From: an uncultured Gallionellaceae bacterium
Lineage (GTDB): Bacteria; Pseudomonadota; Gammaproteobacteria; Burkholderiales; Gallionellaceae
Direction of reading: 5' to 3'
Assembly: GCA_903847155.1 (NCBI GenBank)
Contig: CAINCU010000014.1
Span: 91,355-155,354 of the forward strand
Length of the DNA stretch: 64,000 nucleotides
The notes under the pieces are model-generated. The model saw only the letters and a program-made list of their open reading frames with translations, did not search any database and was not told where the DNA came from. Positions 61,101 to 64,000 of this stretch are shown piece by piece (position 1 is the stretch's first letter; every line of letters begins with the position of its first letter). A program made the translations under genes and the position numbers.

Positions 61101-61769
61101 TTAAAACTCGTAGGTGAAATTCACGCCGAGGTGCGAGCCGTTGATAGGCGCAGCCCCAGCAACAGAATATGAACTACCCCCGCTAGTATAGGTTTTGGGC
61201 TGGTATTTTTCCGATACAAAGCGGAAATTGAGCCAGCCTTGCTGGGCTATGTGGTAACCAATTTCCGCCACAATGCCAGTGGTATTGTCAAAGGTGATTT
61301 TATCGGTCAGTCCGCTGTATTCGGGAGAATTGACGAAGCGCATCCCACCGCCGATACGGAAACGATCCTTCCCTGTGTAGTAGGCTAGCGCCTCAATCGG
61401 GAAGCGGCTGAACGTGAGGTCGCCATTGCTTCCTATTGCGTAATCCAGATGGTAGTTGATGCTTAACATCAACGCGAGTGGTTCGTTTTCAAATTGATAT
61501 AGTCCACCCACTCCGACTTGTTCAAGCGCACCCGCCTTGATTTTTGTTGTGTTACCGTTTGAATAAACGCCTGTAGCAATCGTATCCCCGCCATAAGTTA
61601 AGCCGCCGTTCAATACGAGATGCAATCCGGGCTTGGTGGGAATGAGCACAAATTTGGCAGGCTCTTCTGGTGGTGTTGTGTCTGGCGTTGCTTCGTCAGA
61701 CAGCGCATGCGCACTAACGGCAAGAAATAACAAAGCAATTGCTAGTAGCAACTTGAAAATAAAGCTCAT
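61101..61769 (-). CDS. Probable outer-membrane beta-barrel protein
   Basis: A 222-residue protein with a signal peptide (LLLAIALLFLAVSAHA), then alternating beta strands (GLHLVLNGGLTYGGDTI, GGLYQFENEPLALMLSINYH, FRIGGGMRFVNSP) and a C-terminal aromatic residue (NFTYEF) typical of barrel assembly. It is not similar to any barrel I can name. It precedes pstS but has its own terminator, so it is not clearly a phosphate gene. Confidence 0.72.
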   Translation of the reverse strand: MSFIFKLLLAIALLFLAVSAHALSDEATPDTTPPEEPAKFVLIPTKPGLHLVLNGGLTYGGDTIATGVYSNGNTTKIKAGALEQVGVGGLYQFENEPLALMLSINYHLDYAIGSNGDLTFSRFPIEALAYYTGKDRFRIGGGMRFVNSPEYSGLTDKITFDNTTGIVAEIGYHIAQQGWLNFRFVSEKYQPKTYTSGGSSYSVAGAAPINGSHLGVNFTYEF

Positions 61770-61990
61770 GACATCACCTTTCAGGCGGTAGGGTAAATTG
61801 GTAATCTGGCGGGATTATAGCCAAATTCAATGGAGTCTTTTTGGCGCGGCTGCTGTGGATGGCGTTTCAGAGTCTAGGCATTTGCCATGAAAGTTATAGA
61901 TATTGGATATTAGGTGAATTGCGGAAAAGATATAATCCCAACAGCGGGAATGCTCGCTATACCGTTCAATTAATTCTGGAGAGAAAGAAA

Positions 61991-62260
61991 ATGCGTAATC
62001 TGCTCGTTGTTATTTTTGCCTCGTTGTTTGTTGCCAATGTTGCTTTCGCTGATGCTTCCTGCGAATCAAAAGCCGTCAGCAAGGATGGCAAACCTCTGGC
62101 TGGTGCTGCCAAGGCTGCGTCCATCAAAAAATGCGAAAAAGAAACTGCTCCTACTGCGCCCTCTTGTGAATCCAAGGCAGTGAGCAAAGACGGCAAGCCT
62201 TTGGCTGGCGCCGCCAAAGCCGCATCCATCAAGAAGTGCGAAGCGGATGCCAAGAAATAA
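61991..62260 (+). CDS. Secreted protein with two PsiF-like repeats
   Basis: An 89-residue protein with a signal peptide (LLVVIFASLFVANVAFA) and two near-identical copies of a 26-residue unit starting SCESKAVSKDGKPLAGAAKA and ending KKCE. The cysteine pattern and length resemble the PsiF repeat of phosphate-starvation protein PsiF. The adjacency to pst genes fits, but no Pho box is seen here. ATG 61991 follows GGAGAGAAAGAAA. The bases of the repeats differ mainly at third positions, so the duplication is not very recent. Confidence 0.75.
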   Translation: MRNLLVVIFASLFVANVAFADASCESKAVSKDGKPLAGAAKAASIKKCEKETAPTAPSCESKAVSKDGKPLAGAAKAASIKKCEADAKK

Positions 62261-62284
62261 TTTGGTTTAGTTTGTATTGAATTG

Positions 62285-62315
62285 TTCCGGCGGGTAAATC
62301 CCGCCGGAATTTTTT
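62285..62315 (+). terminator. Rho-independent terminator after PsiF-like gene
   Basis: TTCCGGCGGG-TAAAT-CCCGCCGGAA with six T following, 24 bases after the stop. Confidence 0.92.
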
Positions 62316-62396
62316 GCGGGACCGGCTCGATGCTAGCCTGGAAAAACGGCCAGCTGCACATTTTATGAAAACAAGCCAATTAATTCTGTATCAAAC

Positions 62397-63266
62397 ATGA
62401 AAAAACCACCGCCCTCCGAATACCCGGAAATACGCGCAGGCCAATCCATCGAGTTGCTGAAAGCACTGCACATTCTGACGCGCGACGGCAAGATGAATCA
62501 GGATTCGCGGCGCAAGTTGAAGCAGGTGTATCACTTGTATCAATTCATCGAGCCGTTGCTGCAAGAAGTGCGCAACGAGCGTAACGAAATCACGCTGGTG
62601 GATCACGGCGCGGGCAAGTCGTATCTGGGTTTTATTCTGTACGATTTGTTCTTCAAGGCACTGAAGGATACCTCGCATATCTACGGCATCGAAACGCGCG
62701 AGGAACTGGTCACACATTCGCGCGAGCTGGCGCAGCATTTGGATTTCGGCGGCATGTCTTTCCTGAATCTGTCGGTGGCGGAATCCATCGTGTCAGACCA
62801 GTTGCCCAACAGAGTAGACGTGGTGACCGCGTTGCATGCCTGCGATACGGCGACCGATGATGCGATTCATTTTGCCTTCAAGAAGCAGGCCAGCCACATT
62901 GTGCTGGTGCCCTGTTGCCAGGCGGAAGTGGCGGCGGTGTTGCGCAAGAACAAGGGCAAGCAACTGGCGAAGGATGCGCTCACCGAGTTGTGGCGGCATC
63001 CCATCCATACGCGCGAATTCGGCAGCCACCTGACCAATGTGTTGCGCTGTTTGCAATTGGAGGCGCACGGCTATCAAGTCACGGTCACCGAGTTGGTGGG
63101 CTGGGAGCATTCGATGAAGAACGAGCTTATCATTGCCAGCTACAAGAACCTGCCGCGCCAGCGGGCGGCGCAGCGGCTGGGCGAGGTGCTGCACAGCGTG
63201 GGGCTGGAGGAAATGAATGCGCGGTTTTTTGTGGACTCCGGCTTGCTCGCAGAAGTGAAAATATAA
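62397..63266 (+). CDS. Class I SAM-dependent methyltransferase
   Basis: A 289-residue protein with LVDHGAGKSYLGFILYD as SAM motif I, ALHACDTATDDAI and VPCCQAEVAAVL in the core, features of the METTL25/GSTCD-like group (Methyltransf_32). The substrate is unknown. It is monocistronic, with the repeat copy 5 after it. Confidence 0.82.
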   Translation: MKKPPPSEYPEIRAGQSIELLKALHILTRDGKMNQDSRRKLKQVYHLYQFIEPLLQEVRNERNEITLVDHGAGKSYLGFILYDLFFKALKDTSHIYGIETREELVTHSRELAQHLDFGGMSFLNLSVAESIVSDQLPNRVDVVTALHACDTATDDAIHFAFKKQASHIVLVPCCQAEVAAVLRKNKGKQLAKDALTELWRHPIHTREFGSHLTNVLRCLQLEAHGYQVTVTELVGWEHSMKNELIIASYKNLPRQRAAQRLGEVLHSVGLEEMNARFFVDSGLLAEVKI

Positions 63267-63291
63267 TATTTTCAATAGCCACCTGCTTGCA

Positions 63292-63367
63292 GAGCGCCGT
63301 CAATCGGTGATTTACATGATATGTGTGTGGAGATGACCGTGTTTGCTGGCTTGCGAGCCAGGTAAAA
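63292..63367. repeat. Dispersed repeat, copy 5
   Basis: Units GCGCCGTCAATCGGTGATTTAC and GATGACCGTGTTTGCTGGC, 40 bases apart (a one-base deletion in the first unit), then CTTGCGAGCCAGG. Between the methyltransferase and the globin. Confidence 0.78.
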
Positions 63368-63398
63368 TAATAATTAGCAACTCTGGGAAGGGAATTCT

Positions 63399-63794
63399 AT
63401 GCAAATCAGTAAAGAATCAGGCTCACACTACGAGCGTATCGGCGGCGAACCGAAAGTGCGCGCCCTCGTGCAACGCTTTTACCAACTGATGGACGAACTG
63501 CCGGAAGCGCACGGTGTGCGCAAGATGCATGCTGCCAGCCTGAAAGGTTCGGAAGATAAACTATTCATGTTCCTTTCCGGCTGGATGAACGGGCCGCAGT
63601 TGTTTGTGCAGAAGTTCGGACATCCCCGCTTGCGCCAGCGTCACTTGCCGTTTGCGATTGGTGATGCCGAGCGCGATCAGTGGATGCTGTGCATGAAACA
63701 GGCGCTGCAGGATGTGGTCGAGGATGAAGCATTGCGCAAGGAATTGATTGAAGCCATCGGCAAGGTCGCCGATTTCATGCGCAACAAAGCGTAG
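63399..63794 (+). CDS. Group II truncated hemoglobin
   Basis: A 131-residue 2-on-2 globin. The N-terminus ERIGGEPKVRALVQRFYQLM and the proximal His region FGHPRLRQRHLPFAIG, with Trp in DQWMLCM at the G helix, mark the trHbO group. A role in oxygen or NO chemistry is likely. ATG 63399 follows GGGAAGGGAATTCT. Confidence 0.92.
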   Translation: MQISKESGSHYERIGGEPKVRALVQRFYQLMDELPEAHGVRKMHAASLKGSEDKLFMFLSGWMNGPQLFVQKFGHPRLRQRHLPFAIGDAERDQWMLCMKQALQDVVEDEALRKELIEAIGKVADFMRNKA

Positions 63795-63801
63795 GTCTTT
63801 G

Positions 63802-63907
63802 CTCCCTTCTCCCGCAGGCGGGAGAAGGGCTGGGGATGAGGGTTTAAAAATATTCGCAAAGTTTGACAGCCCTCACCCCAACCCCTCTCCCGCCTGCGGG
63901 AGAGGGG
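63802..63907. repeat. Inverted pair of REP-like palindromes
   Basis: TTCTCCCGC-AG-GCGGGAGAA, then GGGGATGAGGG, is mirrored by CCCTCACCCC and CTCTCCCGC-CT-GCGGGAGAG. The pair lies between convergent genes and may act as a two-way terminator. Confidence 0.75.
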
Positions 63908-63911
63908 CTAT

Positions 63912-64000
63912 TCACTTGCGCACGGGCGGTTCCAGATCGCCGCTGCGTAATTTGAAATCGCCGGTTTTGCGGTCGGCGAAGAAATTTTCCAGCGTGGAAC
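63912..64000 (-). CDS. C-terminal end of an unidentified protein
   Basis: Read on the minus strand the window edge gives STLENFFADRKTGDFKLRSG then DLEPPVRK and a stop. It is open to the edge and convergent with the globin. Too short to name. Confidence 0.5.
   Translation of the reverse strand, partial: STLENFFADRKTGDFKLRSGDLEPPVRK

Overview
The window is a GC-rich proteobacterial chromosome segment. Conserved gene order (nadK-recN-bamE-dapB, carAB-greA-yhbY-rlmE-ftsH-folP-glmM-pst, hrcA-hemH), the nif accessory set, cytochrome bd and the repeat content suggest a diazotrophic, probably microaerophilic betaproteobacterium of the Nitrosomonadales/Gallionellaceae type. That placement is inference from gene content; no rRNA or other marker gene is present to fix it.\n\nBases 1-7.5k hold housekeeping genes: the end of nadA, an endonuclease/exonuclease/phosphatase protein with cardiolipin synthase clsB, an ATM1-type ABC exporter, a PBP7-like endopeptidase, lipA and iron superoxide dismutase sodB. 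Bases 7.6-12.9k form a mosaic block. It contains a broken sigma-54 activator, a sigma-54 promoter driving a NifX-like protein with cytochrome bd oxidase (cydP-cydA-cydB-cydX), and a decayed integrase.\n\nBases 12.7-25.4k are a two-armed nitrogen-fixation cluster. The plus arm runs iscA(nif)-nifU-nifS-(35-aa membrane peptide)-nifV-cysE-(helical-repeat protein)-nifW-nifZ-nifM. The minus arm runs nifB-fdxN-nifO-flavodiiron protein-[2Fe-2S] ferredoxin-FeSII (Shethna II)-like protein-nifQ-draG. The arms converge tail to tail, and each begins with a NifA-type upstream site (TGT-N10-ACA) about 100 bp from a -24/-12 promoter. nifHDK, nifEN and nifA are not in the window. The genes cover Fe-S assembly (IscA, NifU, NifS, CysE), FeMo-co assembly (NifB, NifV, NifQ), maturation and stability of nitrogenase (NifW, NifZ, NifM), removal of ADP-ribose (DraG), and apparently several layers of oxygen protection (FeSII, flavodiiron protein, bd oxidase).\n\nBases 25.7-45k carry rsgA, pterin dehydratase, a small cytochrome c, an M48 protease, orn, a glycosyltransferase-like protein, hemH and hrcA. 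Then come a sensor diguanylate cyclase, a TetR-controlled RND efflux pair, and nadK-recN-bamE-dapB with a zinc-ribbon membrane protein and mntP. Bases 45-64k carry carAB, greA, yhbY, rlmE, ftsH, folP, glmM, a Pho-box-controlled pstSCAB operon, a beta-barrel-like protein, a PsiF-like duplicated protein, a methyltransferase and a truncated hemoglobin.\n\nThe intergenic regions are rich in palindromic repeats. The most notable is a family of about 75 bp with five copies in this window. Longer imperfect palindromes and a two-copy inverted composite element are also present. I saw no CRISPR array, tRNA, rRNA or intact transposase.
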